A stretch of 64,000 nucleotides of DNA from Amycolatopsis sulphurea (GTDB taxonomy: Bacteria; Actinomycetota; Actinomycetes; Mycobacteriales; Pseudonocardiaceae), in contig NZ_PDJK01000002.1 in assembly GCF_002564045.1 (NCBI RefSeq), positions 5,084,001-5,148,000 of the forward strand, given 5' to 3'. How positions within the stretch are numbered: the stretch's first letter is position 1; each line of letters begins with the position of its first letter. Positions 43,365-51,653 of the stretch are shown here, piece by piece. Under the pieces are notes generated by a model. The model made no database searches and had not been told where the DNA came from. It was given only the letters and a program-made list of their open reading frames with translations. The translations under genes and the position numbers were made by a program.

Positions 43365-44858
43365 ATGACCACCGACACCGCCACCGCCCCGACCGCACCC
43401 AGCGCGCCCCAGCAGGTCGCCATCAACGACATCGGGTCGGAGGAAGACTTCCTCGCGGCGATCGACAAGACGATCAAGTACTTCAACGATGGCGACATCG
43501 TCGAGGGCACCATCGTCAAGGTCGACCGCGACGAGGTCCTGCTCGACATCGGGTACAAGACCGAGGGCGTCATCCCCTCGCGTGAGCTGTCCATCAAGCA
43601 CGATGTCGACCCGGCCGAGGTTGTCACCGTCGGCGATGAGGTCGAAGCCCTGGTCCTCCAGAAGGAGGACAAGGAAGGCCGTCTGATCCTGTCCAAGAAG
43701 CGCGCGCAGTACGAGCGCGCCTGGGGCACGATCGAGGAGCTCAAGGAGAAGGACGAGCCCGTCAAGGGCACCGTCATCGAGGTCGTCAAGGGCGGCCTCA
43801 TCCTGGACATCGGCCTGCGTGGCTTCCTGCCCGCGTCGCTGGTCGAGATGCGCCGCGTGCGCGACCTGCAGCCCTACGTCGGCCGCGAGCTCGAGGCGAA
43901 GATCATCGAGCTGGACAAGAACCGCAACAACGTGGTCCTGTCCCGCCGGGCCTACCTGGAGCAGACCCAGTCCGAGGTGCGCAGCGAGTTCCTCAACGCG
44001 CTCGCCAAGGGCCAGGTCCGCAAGGGCGTCGTGTCCTCCATCGTCAACTTCGGTGCCTTCGTGGACCTGGGTGGCGTCGACGGCCTGGTGCACGTGTCCG
44101 AGCTGTCCTGGAAGCACATCGACCACCCGTCCGAGGTCGTCGAGGTCGGCCAGGAGGTCACCGTCGAGGTGCTGGACGTGGACATGGACCGCGAGCGCGT
44201 GTCCCTGTCGCTGAAGGCGACCCAGGAAGACCCGTGGCGCCAGTTCGCTCGCACCCACGCGATCGGCCAGATCGTGCCGGGCAAGGTCACCAAGCTCGTC
44301 CCGTTCGGTGCGTTCGTGCGCGTCGAGGAGGGCATCGAGGGCCTGGTGCACATCTCCGAGCTGGCCGAGCGCCACGTGGAGATCCCGGAGCAGGTCGTGC
44401 AGGTCAACGGCGACGTCATGGTCAAGGTCATCGACATCGACCTGGAGCGCCGCCGCATCTCGCTGTCGCTGAAGCAAGCGAACGAGGGTGTCACGCCGGA
44501 CACCGAGTTCGACCCGACCCAGTACGGGATGGCCGCCGAGTACGACAACGAGGGGAATTACATCTACCCCGAGGGCTTCGACCCGGACACCCAGGAGTGG
44601 CAGGAAGGCTTCGACAAGCAGCGCGAGGAGTGGGAGCGCCAGTACGCCGAGGCGCACACCCGCTACGAGGCGCACATGACCCAGGTCAAGAAGGCCGCCG
44701 AGGCCGACGCCGAGGCTGCTGCCGACGCTGCCACCGGCATCGAGGGCGGGGACCAGAGCTACACCTCCTCCGCTCCCGCCGAGGCGAAGAGCGGCGGCAC
44801 GCTCGCCAGCGACGAGCAGCTCGCCGCCCTGCGCGAGAAGCTCTCCGGCGGCGCGTGA
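43365..44858 (+). CDS. rpsA: 30S ribosomal protein S1
   Basis: ATG 43365 begins the 497-residue protein (GGAG about 12 bases upstream). Four S1/OB-fold repeats are visible: GDIVEGTIVKVDRDEVLLDI (about 37-105), EPVKGTVIEVVKGGLILDIG (about 123-190), GQVRKGVVSSIVNFGAFVDLG (about 208-276), and GQIVPGKVTKLVPFGAFVRV (about 293-362). The tail (about 365-497) is acidic and Ala-rich, as in actinobacterial S1. It binds mRNA leaders during translation initiation. Essential housekeeping gene, single cistron, with a strong terminator after it. Confidence 0.97.
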   Translation: MTTDTATAPTAPSAPQQVAINDIGSEEDFLAAIDKTIKYFNDGDIVEGTIVKVDRDEVLLDIGYKTEGVIPSRELSIKHDVDPAEVVTVGDEVEALVLQKEDKEGRLILSKKRAQYERAWGTIEELKEKDEPVKGTVIEVVKGGLILDIGLRGFLPASLVEMRRVRDLQPYVGRELEAKIIELDKNRNNVVLSRRAYLEQTQSEVRSEFLNALAKGQVRKGVVSSIVNFGAFVDLGGVDGLVHVSELSWKHIDHPSEVVEVGQEVTVEVLDVDMDRERVSLSLKATQEDPWRQFARTHAIGQIVPGKVTKLVPFGAFVRVEEGIEGLVHISELAERHVEIPEQVVQVNGDVMVKVIDIDLERRRISLSLKQANEGVTPDTEFDPTQYGMAAEYDNEGNYIYPEGFDPDTQEWQEGFDKQREEWERQYAEAHTRYEAHMTQVKKAAEADAEAAADAATGIEGGDQSYTSSAPAEAKSGGTLASDEQLAALREKLSGGA

Positions 44859-44884
44859 GCCCGTTCGGCGCCAGCTGATCCACC

Positions 44885-44921
44885 CCCGTGGCCCCGGTCC
44901 CTTGCGGACCGGGGCCACGGG
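44885..44921 (+). terminator. rpsA terminator
   Basis: CCCGTGGCCCCGGTCC (44885-44900) pairs perfectly with GGACCGGGGCCACGGG (44906-44921) around a CTTGC loop and is followed by CCCTTTT, an unusually complete Rho-independent terminator for this GC content. Confidence 0.9.
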
Positions 44922-45538
44922 CCCTTTTCCGGGCCTTTCCGGGGTTTGCTGCCGCTCCGGGGGATGGTGCGAGGCTTGCCGCGGTCGTCGGGCCGGGGCT
45001 CGGCTGGGTCGCCGTTCGGTTCGGAGCGCCAGGCCCGGACGGCCGGGCTGGGTTTCGGCCACGGAGTGCCGCGGCGGGGCGGCGGTGCTGAGGCTCGGCC
45101 GGAGCGGGTGCGGTGTGGGTGTTGGTCAAGATGTCCGGACGTCCGGCTCAGGCGGCACCAGGGCCGCCGTGGGCTCTGCGGGCGGGTGAATATATTGGGC
45201 GAAGTGGCTCGGCGTTCGGGTGGACCGGGCCGGGGCCGCAGACGTCGGTCGGCGGCACCGCCGCCCGCCTACGCCTGGCTTTCGTGGGCTGTGAAGGGCC
45301 CCTTCACAGACTCAGAGTCCGTGAAGGGGCCCTTCACGGACCTCCGCCAGCGCGGCGGGACGGCGATCTCGGTGAGGCGCATCCGGGGTGGCAGTGAGCG
45401 ATGAGGTAGCCGCGCCGTGGGCTACTCCAGCGACTCAGTCGACTCAGTTGTGTAAGCCGGCCGGACTTGGGACGGCGCAAGCCGCGACCGGCCCAGCCAT
45501 GCCCCCAGGACGGCCACGACCCGCCCAGCCCCGGCGGC
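44922..45538. other. Gene-free stretch between rpsA and a TetR gene
   Basis: About 620 bp. Open frames on the plus strand (for example 44946-45404) have no ribosome site, no domain, and a composition like GC-rich noise. The only clear structure is the long palindrome at 45288-45339. Nothing else was seen. Confidence 0.5.
45288..45339. repeat. Long intergenic palindrome, copy 2
   Basis: Arms GTGAAGGGCCCCTTCAC and GTGAAGGGGCCCTTCAC flank ACTCAGAGTC, giving a 52-bp inverted repeat with two or three mismatches compared with the perfect symmetry of copies 1 and 3. It stands in the gene-free stretch rather than directly after a stop codon. Confidence 0.85.
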
Positions 45539-46171
45539 TCAGTTGCGAAGACCCAGCCCCGTGATCATGGCCAGCACCCCGTGCCGGTACATCCGGCCGT
45601 GGGCTTCCGCCGTCGGGTCGAGGAACCAGTCTTCGATGTGGGTCTGGGAGCGGATCGTCAGCTCCACGCTGACCAGGCCGTGCATGGACGTCCAGAGCAG
45701 GTAGGCGCAGTCCCGGGCGCTCACGCCGGGTGGGCTGACCCGGCCGATTTTCGTGACGAATTCCACGAAAGTCGTGGCGACCACGCCTGCGCGCAGGGCC
45801 GGGTCCGGGTCGTAGTCGTGGATCGAGCGCTCGAACATGAGCCCGTACCGGGCCGGGCTCGCCATTGCGAAGCGGCGGTAGGCCTGTGCGACCTCGAGGA
45901 CGTCGGCGATCCCGTCGTCGGTCTCCGGCGGGACGGCCCGCAGGTCCTCGCGCAGCAGGTCGAATGCGCGTTCGTACAGCGCGTCCAGCAGTCCGACCCG
46001 GCCGCCGAAGCGGGTGTACACCGTGATCGTCGACGCGCCGGCGCGTTCGGCGACGCCGCGGACGGTCAGCCCGGCGACGCCGCGGTCGGTCAGGACCGCC
46101 AGGGCCGCGTCGAGGAACCGCCGCCGGTGGTGCTGCTCGGCCGGTTGTGTCGAGAGATGGCGGGTGGCCAC
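45539..46171 (-). CDS. TetR family regulator
   Basis: GTG 46171 is the most likely start (GGAG four bases upstream; GTG 46180 is an alternative), giving 210 residues; the long frame to 46339 is a shadow of the divergent OsmC leader. HTH: FLDAALAVLTDRGVAGLTVR, then VAERAGASTITVYTRFGGRV. The C-terminal domain contains YRRFAMASPARYGLMFERSI and DCAYLLWTSMHGLVSVELTI, which match the WHG domain found in some TetR proteins. It is divergent from the OsmC gene and may regulate it. Confidence 0.85.
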   Translation of the reverse strand: MATRHLSTQPAEQHHRRRFLDAALAVLTDRGVAGLTVRGVAERAGASTITVYTRFGGRVGLLDALYERAFDLLREDLRAVPPETDDGIADVLEVAQAYRRFAMASPARYGLMFERSIHDYDPDPALRAGVVATTFVEFVTKIGRVSPPGVSARDCAYLLWTSMHGLVSVELTIRSQTHIEDWFLDPTAEAHGRMYRHGVLAMITGLGLRN

Positions 46172-46338
46172 GCTCTCCACCCCCTTCACCCGTGCCACGC
46201 GGGAAGAGCATCCGCGTCTCGAAGCAGAAGATACGATATCCGTGGCGTCTTGGGAACGTCGGCCAGTGCCTGGATTCCTCCGGCACCGTCCACACGCGAC
46301 GCCGGGACCCCGGCGCCAGGCCGGAGGGAGCCCCCGCA

Positions 46339-46779
46339 ATGACCCAGCCGGAGCCCGGCACCGTCGTCGTCACCGATGCCGGCAGCGGCCGCTACACACA
46401 GCATGTCGGCACCGCGACGCACGAGTTCCTCGCCGACGAGCCGGCTTCCGCCGGTGGCGGCGACGCCGGACCCACCCCGTACGACCTGCTGCTCGCCGCA
46501 CTGGGCACCTGCACCGCGATGACGGTGCGAATGTACGCCGACCGCAAGGGTATCCCGCTGGTCCGCACCGAGGTCCGGCTCCGGCACGACCGCGTGCACG
46601 CCCGCGACTGCGAACGCTGCGAAACCGAGACCGGCATGCTCAGCCGGATCATCCGGGAGATCTCCTTCCTCGGCGACCTGGACTCGGCCCAGCGCGCGAA
46701 ACTGGCGGAGATAGCGGAGAAATGCCCGGTGCACCGTACGCTGAGCCACGAAATCATGATCGAGACCCACGCGGTGTGA
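46339..46779 (+). CDS. OsmC family peroxiredoxin-like protein
   Basis: ATG 46339 follows GGAGGGAG. The 146-residue protein has the OsmC fold markers: [20 protein letters not shown] with the first redox Cys, [20 protein letters not shown], and the second Cys in [17 protein letters not shown]. Family members reduce organic hydroperoxides. A central insertion [16 protein letters not shown] adds two more cysteines, which is less usual. It is divergent from a TetR gene, an arrangement typical of peroxide- or xenobiotic-controlled detoxification. Confidence 0.88.
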   Translation: MTQPEPGTVVVTDAGSGRYTQHVGTATHEFLADEPASAGGGDAGPTPYDLLLAALGTCTAMTVRMYADRKGIPLVRTEVRLRHDRVHARDCERCETETGMLSRIIREISFLGDLDSAQRAKLAEIAEKCPVHRTLSHEIMIETHAV

Positions 46780-46829
46780 CGAGATCAGTCCGAACCGGAC
46801 GGCCGCCACGGAGGGACGCGGCAGCCGGT

Positions 46830-47045
46830 TCAGGAGGGGGACACCGCAGGCACCCAGGCGCGCTCCGCGGCGGCGGCCAGTGCGCGGCGGCGGAGCCCGG
46901 CCAGGCTGTGCTGGGCCGGGACGAGCAGGGCACTCAGCCATGTACGCCGGTGTTCCGCGAGTGCGTCGGCGACCTGACGGTAGGCACCGCAGTGCACCAG
47001 TCCGGGGGTGCCGAGCCGGTGCTTCCCGACGTGCTTGTCCGCCAT
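46830..47045 (-). CDS. Small conserved-looking hypothetical protein (71 aa)
   Basis: ATG 47045 follows GGAGG at good spacing, which supports the start. The product begins [20 protein letters not shown] and continues with an amphipathic helix ([20 protein letters not shown], then [12 protein letters not shown]). No signal peptide and no domain were recognised. It lies convergent to the OsmC gene and divergent from coaE. The ribosome site and third-position GC bias make it more likely real than not. Confidence 0.6.
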   Translation of the reverse strand: MADKHVGKHRLGTPGLVHCGAYRQVADALAEHRRTWLSALLVPAQHSLAGLRRRALAAAAERAWVPAVSPS

Positions 47046-47266
47046 CCGTTCCTCCGTGTGGGCTGAGTTTCCGCAGCACAAGCTACGCAACCGCGCCCGG
47101 AAAACGGCGGAACCTCGCGGCGTGTCACCCGGATCGGTTCCACATTACGGCGGAATGTACTTGCGTTTCCCTCCTGGATGTGCGACCACCCGTGCTGGTG
47201 CACGTGCAGCGGGTGCCGGGCCGTTCGCCGCACGGGGTGCGAGGCGCGCTGGTTAGGGTGTGGCTC

Positions 47267-48451
47267 ATGTTGCGAGTGGGCCTGACGGGCGGAATCGGTT
47301 CGGGCAAGTCGACGGTGGCGAACCGGCTGGCCGAGCACGGCGCCGTGGTCGTGGACTCGGACCGGATCGCGCGTGCCGTGGTCGAGCCGGGCACGCCGGG
47401 GCTTGCCGCGATCGCCGAGGCGTTCGGCACCGGAGTGCTCGCCGCGGACGGGTCGCTGGACCGGGCGGCGCTGGGCGCCCGCGCGTTCGCCGACGAGGAG
47501 TCCCGCCAGCGGCTGAACGGGATCCTGCACCCGCTGATCGGGCAGCGCACCGGCGAGCTGATGGCCGAGGCCGCCGCCGACGCGATCGTGGTGCACGACG
47601 TGCCGCTGCTGGTGGAGAACGACCTGGCCCCGGCCTACCACCTCGTGGTGGTCGTGGACGCGCCGGTCGAGGTCCGCGTCCGCCGCCTGGTCGAGGCCCG
47701 CGGGATGACCGAAGAGGACGCCCGGGCGCGGATCCGCGCGCAGGCGACCGAGGACCAGCGCCGGGCGGTGGCCGACGTATGGCTCGACAACGGCGGCCGG
47801 CGCGACGCCGTGCTCGCCGAGGTGGACGAGCTGTGGGCGGACCGGCTCGTGCCCTTCGAGGCGAACCTGCGGCTGCGCAAACCGCGGCCCCCGGCGTCGC
47901 CGGTGCTCTCCGCATACGATCCGAGCTGGCCGCTGCAGGCCGAACGCCGGCTCGCCCGGCTGCGTCAGCTCGCCGGGCCGCGCCTGGTCCGCGCCGACCA
48001 CATCGGATCCACCGCGGTGCCCGGACTGCCCGCGAAGGACGTGCTCGACCTCCAGCTCACAGTGTCCACTTTGGACGACGCGGACGCGCTCGCCGAGGCG
48101 CTCGCGGACGCCGGGTTCCCGCAGCGGGAGGGGGAGTGGGTGGACGACCCGCAGGACGGCGGCACGCCGTGGCCCAAGCGGCTGCACGTCGGCGCCGACC
48201 CGAAGCGGGCGGTCAACCTGCACGTCCGGTCCGTCGAGACCCCCGGGTGGCGGCTGGCGTTGCTGTTCCGTGACTGGATCCGCGCGCACCCCGGGGAGCG
48301 GGAAGACTACGCGGCGGTGAAGCAGCGGCTGGCCGGCGAGCACGCCGGGGACGGCACCGTCCAGTACTACGCCGAGGCGAAGCAGGGCTGGGTCAACGAG
48401 GCGTTCACGCGAGCCGAAGCGTGGGCCGCGGACAGCTCATGGAAGCCGTGA
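47267..48451 (+). CDS. coaE: Dephospho-CoA kinase fused to a GrpB-like domain
   Basis: ATG 47267 opens directly into the kinase: [20 protein letters not shown] (P-loop, residues 5-24), [20 protein letters not shown], and [20 protein letters not shown], all standard for CoaE, which phosphorylates dephospho-CoA to CoA in the last step of CoA synthesis. From about residue 215 a second domain begins: [20 protein letters not shown] and [20 protein letters not shown], the UPF0157/GrpB nucleotidyltransferase-like family. The 394-residue fusion is also known in mycobacteria, where the C-terminal part affects CoaE folding or regulation. Confidence 0.93.
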   Translation: MLRVGLTGGIGSGKSTVANRLAEHGAVVVDSDRIARAVVEPGTPGLAAIAEAFGTGVLAADGSLDRAALGARAFADEESRQRLNGILHPLIGQRTGELMAEAAADAIVVHDVPLLVENDLAPAYHLVVVVDAPVEVRVRRLVEARGMTEEDARARIRAQATEDQRRAVADVWLDNGGRRDAVLAEVDELWADRLVPFEANLRLRKPRPPASPVLSAYDPSWPLQAERRLARLRQLAGPRLVRADHIGSTAVPGLPAKDVLDLQLTVSTLDDADALAEALADAGFPQREGEWVDDPQDGGTPWPKRLHVGADPKRAVNLHVRSVETPGWRLALLFRDWIRAHPGEREDYAAVKQRLAGEHAGDGTVQYYAEAKQGWVNEAFTRAEAWAADSSWKP

Positions 48452-49110
48452 CGCGGGGCAAGTACGCGGGATCGCCGAAAGACTGGGCCAACGCCGAGCA
48501 TCTGCTCGCCGAGGCGCAGGAGGGCGTCGAACACGAACGCGCACCGGGCGAGGCCGCGTTCTACAGCCCGAAGATCGACATCCAGTTTGCCGACAGCGCT
48601 GGTCGGGAGTGGACCCTGTGCACCGTTCAGGTCGGCTTCCACCAGCCGGCACAATTCGGTCTCCAGTACCTCGGACCGGACGCCCGCGCGCACCGGCCGG
48701 TCCTGGTGCACCGCAGTATCCTCGGCAGCCTGGAACGCGTACTGGCCCAGCTCGTCGAGGAGCACGGGGGTGCATTCCCGCTTTTGCTGGCCCCGGTCCA
48801 GGTGGTTGTGTTCCTGGTGGGTGACGCCGAATCCCGGCCGACGCGACGCTGGTGCTGTGGTGCCTGGACGCCGGCTGCGTGCCGGGGCCGTGTCCGCCGA
48901 CCATGGCAGCCTCGCCGCGCGAGTCCGTGCCCACCGGCTCGTGCCGTACCAGGCTGTCCTCGGCGCGAGGGAAGCCGCCTCGGGTTCGATCGCGGTGCGC
49001 CTGCGCGACGGGCGGCGGCTGGATCCGTTGTCTGCCGGGGATTTCCTCGCTGCGGTGACCGCGCGGGTGGCGGCTCGCGGCGGGGACCTGTGGCTAGCCG
49101 CGGCTGCGTC
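48439..49110 (+). pseudogene. Remnant of a threonyl-tRNA synthetase gene
   Basis: Frame 1 (ATG 48439) reads NAEHLLAEAQEGVEHERAPG, then GEAAFYSPKIDIQFADSAGR, EWTLCTVQVGFHQPAQFGLQ and HRPVLVHRSILGSLERVLAQ: the second half of a class II ThrRS catalytic core, including the motif 3-like HRSILGSLER. Near 48835 the homology moves to another frame: RLRAGAVSADHGSLAARVRA, VPYQAVLGAREAASGSIAVR, RDGRRLDPLSAGDFLAAVTA, the C-terminal anticodon-binding domain. The N-terminal TGS, editing and motif 1/2 regions are gone. It begins inside the last codons of coaE. Probably a dead extra ThrRS copy. Confidence 0.8.
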
Positions 49111-49735
49111 AAGTGCTGAGCAACCCGCGCCCCAGTGCCACCGCGACTGCTGCGGCCCGGTCTTTCACGCCGAGCTTCGCGTACGCGTGCAGCAAGTGGG
49201 TCTTCACCGTGGCCTCGCTGATGAACAGCTGTTTCGCCGCTTCCTTGTTCGTGGAGCCGCGGGAAACCAGGGTGAGTACCTCGATTTCGCGCTGGGACAA
49301 CGGTTCCTGTGCCGGCGCGCGCAGCTGGCCCATGATCCGGCTGGCCACTGCGGGGGAGAGCACCGACTCACCACGGGCGACTGCGCGCACGGCGCGGAAC
49401 AGCTCCTCGCGAGGTGCGTCCTTGAGCAGGTAGCCGGTGGCCCCGGCCTCGATCGCGGGCAGCACGTCGGAATCGGTGTCGTACGTGGTCAGCACGAGTA
49501 CCCGGGCGGGGTTGCCGAGCCGGGCCAGCTCGGTGATCGCGGCGACCCCGTCGGTGCTGGGCATGCGCAGGTCCATCAGCACAACGTCCGGGTGCAGCGC
49601 TTGGGCGAGGGTGACCGCCTCGGCGCCGTTCGCGGCTTCGCCCAGCACGTCGAAGCCGTGTTCCCCGGTGAAGATCCCGCGAAGACCGTCGCGGACGATC
49701 GGGTGGTCGTCGGCGATGATCAGGGTGACGGTCAT
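49109..49735 (-). CDS. NarL/LuxR family response regulator
   Basis: ATG 49735 starts the 208-residue protein; the longer frame to 49909 runs through a palindromic repeat and is an artefact. Receiver domain: VTLIIADDHPIVRDGLRGIF (acidic pocket), VVLMDLRMPSTDGVAAI (phospho-Asp at about 55), LVLTTYDTD and YLLKDAPRE. C-terminal LuxR HTH: LSQREIEVLTLVSRGSTNKE, AAKQLFISEATVKTHLLHAY. No histidine kinase gene is adjacent, so the partner is encoded elsewhere. Its 3' end abuts the ThrRS remnant. Confidence 0.9.
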   Translation of the reverse strand: MTVTLIIADDHPIVRDGLRGIFTGEHGFDVLGEAANGAEAVTLAQALHPDVVLMDLRMPSTDGVAAITELARLGNPARVLVLTTYDTDSDVLPAIEAGATGYLLKDAPREELFRAVRAVARGESVLSPAVASRIMGQLRAPAQEPLSQREIEVLTLVSRGSTNKEAAKQLFISEATVKTHLLHAYAKLGVKDRAAAVAVALGRGLLST

Positions 49736-49859
49736 CCGGGGGTCTCCTCGTTGTGGGTGCTTCCAGTGTGGCAGCCGGAACGGCGGGCAGGTCGACCGAG
49801 ATCGCGGTGCCGCCGCCTGGCCCGGCGCCGCACGCCGGTTTCCCTGGCCTGGCGCATCG

Positions 49860-49912
49860 GCTGTGAAGGGGCCCTTCACGGACTCAGAGTCCGTGAAGGG
49901 CCCCTTCACAGC
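49860..49912. repeat. Long intergenic palindrome, copy 3
   Basis: A 53-bp perfect inverted repeat with arms beginning GCTGTGAAGGGGCCCTTCAC and centre GACTCAGAGTC. It lies 125 bp upstream of the LuxR-type gene. Copies 1 and 3 differ at only a few symmetric (compensating) positions, so the pairing is conserved rather than the exact bases. Confidence 0.9.
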
Positions 49913-49960
49913 GTTCAGGTAGCGGGTTCACGGCTCCATCCTGTGCTCTGTCCACGGTCG

Positions 49961-50003
49961 GGGCGATGCCCGGCGCCACCCCCAGCGGCGCCGGGCATCG
50001 CCC
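49961..50003 (-). terminator. Perfect hairpin terminator after the 30-codon gene
   Basis: GGGCGATGCCCGGCGCC (49961-49977) pairs with GGCGCCGGGCATCGCCC (49987-50003) around a 9-base loop. It starts seven bases after the stop codon of the small leftward gene at 50011. Confidence 0.85.
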
Positions 50004-50010
50004 GCCGCTG

Positions 50011-50103
50011 TCACGTGGTGAACAGCTTCTGCACCGGCGTACGCGCGAACACCGCCGTGCCCGATTCCGCGGCGGTGCCACGCTGTTTCTCGATGACCGA
50101 CAT
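50011..50103 (-). CDS. 30-residue peptide gene with its own terminator
   Basis: ATG at 50103 follows GGAAGGGGGG, a strong ribosome site; TGA at 50011-50013. The peptide begins MSVIEKQRGTAAESGTAVFA and ends QKLFTT; it has no cysteine and no signal peptide. A perfect 17-bp hairpin terminator follows seven bases after the stop, so the unit ORF-terminator looks genuine. It lies about 180 bp downstream of a frameshifted methyltransferase gene on the same strand. It could be a RiPP-type precursor, a signalling peptide or a small regulatory protein; none can be chosen from sequence alone. Confidence 0.6.
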   Translation of the reverse strand: MSVIEKQRGTAAESGTAVFARTPVQKLFTT

Positions 50104-50280
50104 CTGCGCCCCCCTTCCCGCCGGCTGCTTCCGAGAATCCCGCGAGAGAGAGGCGGAACGGATCGTCGGAACGGTCGGAGGTGCATCAACCGATCGGTGG
50201 ATGCGCGAGTGCCGCTCAGCGCTGTTCGGGCACGCGGAAGAACAGCATCGGGTCGTTCCGCCCGGTGTGCACCGGTTCGA

Positions 50281-50909
50281 TCAGGCCCAGTTCCCGGCGG
50301 AGTTCGCCGAGCCGAGTGTGGGTGCGCGGGCCCGGGCGCGGGCCGCGGTGAAGTACGCGGTCCCGGCGCGGTCGAGCCAGCACAGTACCTCGACGCCTTC
50401 GGTGAACGGCAGCGGGACCGCCCGGTGGAACACGTCGTGCACGCTCACCGGGATGCCCGGCCGCAGCGCCGGGGAGACGTCGGCGAGGTACCAGCGCGCG
50501 AAGCGGGCGCGGTGATCGGCGTCGATGAACAGATAGTCCACATCGGACAGCCAGTCGCCGGTGAGGGTTTTCGCGTCGCCCTTGCGGAATTCCCAGCGGC
50601 CGTCCGACAGCGACTTCGGCACGGTCTCGGTGGCGCGGTCGATCAGGTCGGCGGTGACCAGCCGTCCGGTCTCGTTGTCGACGAGCGTGTGCAGGAGCCA
50701 GCTCGTGGACCAGCCGTGCAGGGAGCCGATCTCCACCACCTTCTCCGGGCGGAAGTGACGCAGCAGCAGGTAGGTGATCTCGGCTTCGACGTCGTCGAGC
50801 CGGGTCTTCGTCGACGGGTGGGCACTGCGGTGGGCCTGTTGCGCCTCGCGGGCGGCCCGCAGCGCGTCATGTGCTCACGGTAGAGCCGTTCGACGAAGTC
50901 CAGCGTCAC
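50281..50909 (-). pseudogene. Class I methyltransferase gene with an N-terminal frameshift
   Basis: The main frame ends at TGA 50281 and reads back through EKVVEIGSLHGWSTSWLLHT (SAM motif I), VTADLIDRATETVPK, LSDVDYLFIDADHRARFARW and SPALRPGIPVSVHDVFHR, a class 24-like methyltransferase. Upstream it continues as [20 protein letters not shown], then meets a stop at 50875-50877. The natural N-terminus, [13 protein letters not shown], is found in another frame starting at GTG 50909. A 2-base difference near 50866 separates the frames. Either the gene is recently inactivated, or this is a sequencing error. Confidence 0.7.
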
Positions 50910-51026
50910 CGGCTCGGCGAGACGTTCACGTTCTCGTTCACGTTCATAGTGATCAGATCGTGGCCGGACGGCGGCGCGCGGGTAATGCGGTTGCCCGCCG
51001 GACAGGGTGGGATTTCCCCCGGTGGT

Positions 51027-51551
51027 TCACCGGGTGGGGTGCCGCCGCCAAGTCGTCGTGATGCCCTTCGCGGACAGCCAGCCGGACAGGTCGTAACCAT
51101 GCGCGGCGATGCCCTCCAACGCGGCGTACGCGGCTTCGAGCGCGTACTCGCCTTCGGCTTGAGGAAGCAGTCCTGCCGCCACTGCGGCGAGCAGCTCGTC
51201 ACTGTCGATGACCCGGATCGAGACTTTGTCCTTGAGCACCAGATCGAGGTACAGGTCCGTGGCCACCCAGCGCGGCCCGTCGCGGTGTACGCGGACGACG
51301 TCCAGATAGAAGTCCTGATCGCGTTCGTGGCCGGGGGAAAACCAGAAGTCGGTGATCCGCAGCCCGAGTCCGGGCAGCAGCCAGGACTCCAGAAAGTGGA
51401 ACTGCGCGCGCCCGGGGGCGGGCCGGGCCAGGTACAGCCCGAACGGCTCCTCGCGGAACTCCTCCACCTCCCGGCGGATGCCCTTGTTGTCCACGTTCAG
51501 GCGGGCGGGCGGGTCGAAGATCTCCACCTTGGGCGGGTGCACGTCGGTCAC
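51027..51551 (-). CDS. DUF402 domain protein
   Basis: GTG 51551 (weak GAG-containing ribosome site) starts 174 residues. The DUF402 pattern is clear: [40 protein letters not shown], and [20 protein letters not shown], the acidic metal-binding strand of FomD/Ntdp-like nucleotide hydrolases, which act on nucleoside di- or triphosphates. C-terminal [17 protein letters not shown] is a helical tail. It is divergent from uvrB with about 100 bp between. The substrate is not known. Confidence 0.85.
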   Translation of the reverse strand: MTDVHPPKVEIFDPPARLNVDNKGIRREVEEFREEPFGLYLARPAPGRAQFHFLESWLLPGLGLRITDFWFSPGHERDQDFYLDVVRVHRDGPRWVATDLYLDLVLKDKVSIRVIDSDELLAAVAAGLLPQAEGEYALEAAYAALEGIAAHGYDLSGWLSAKGITTTWRRHPTR

Positions 51552-51653
51552 CCGCTCATCTTGCCCGCTGCCCCACGCGGGGTCACGGAGGCTTCGCCGC
51601 AGGTCGGACCGGGTGCACCGGAAATTGTCGGGGGTGGCGCCTACCCTGGGGAC

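Noticed and set aside
44946-45404. 152-codon frame after rpsA
   Set aside because: No ribosome site and runs through the long palindrome; no protein-like features.
46230-46250. Imperfect palindrome near GATACGATATC between TetR and OsmC genes
   Set aside because: Symmetry is too weak to call an operator without binding data.
49736-49909. N-terminal extension of the LuxR-type regulator
   Set aside because: Its first residues translate the palindromic repeat; ATG 49735 fits the receiver domain start.
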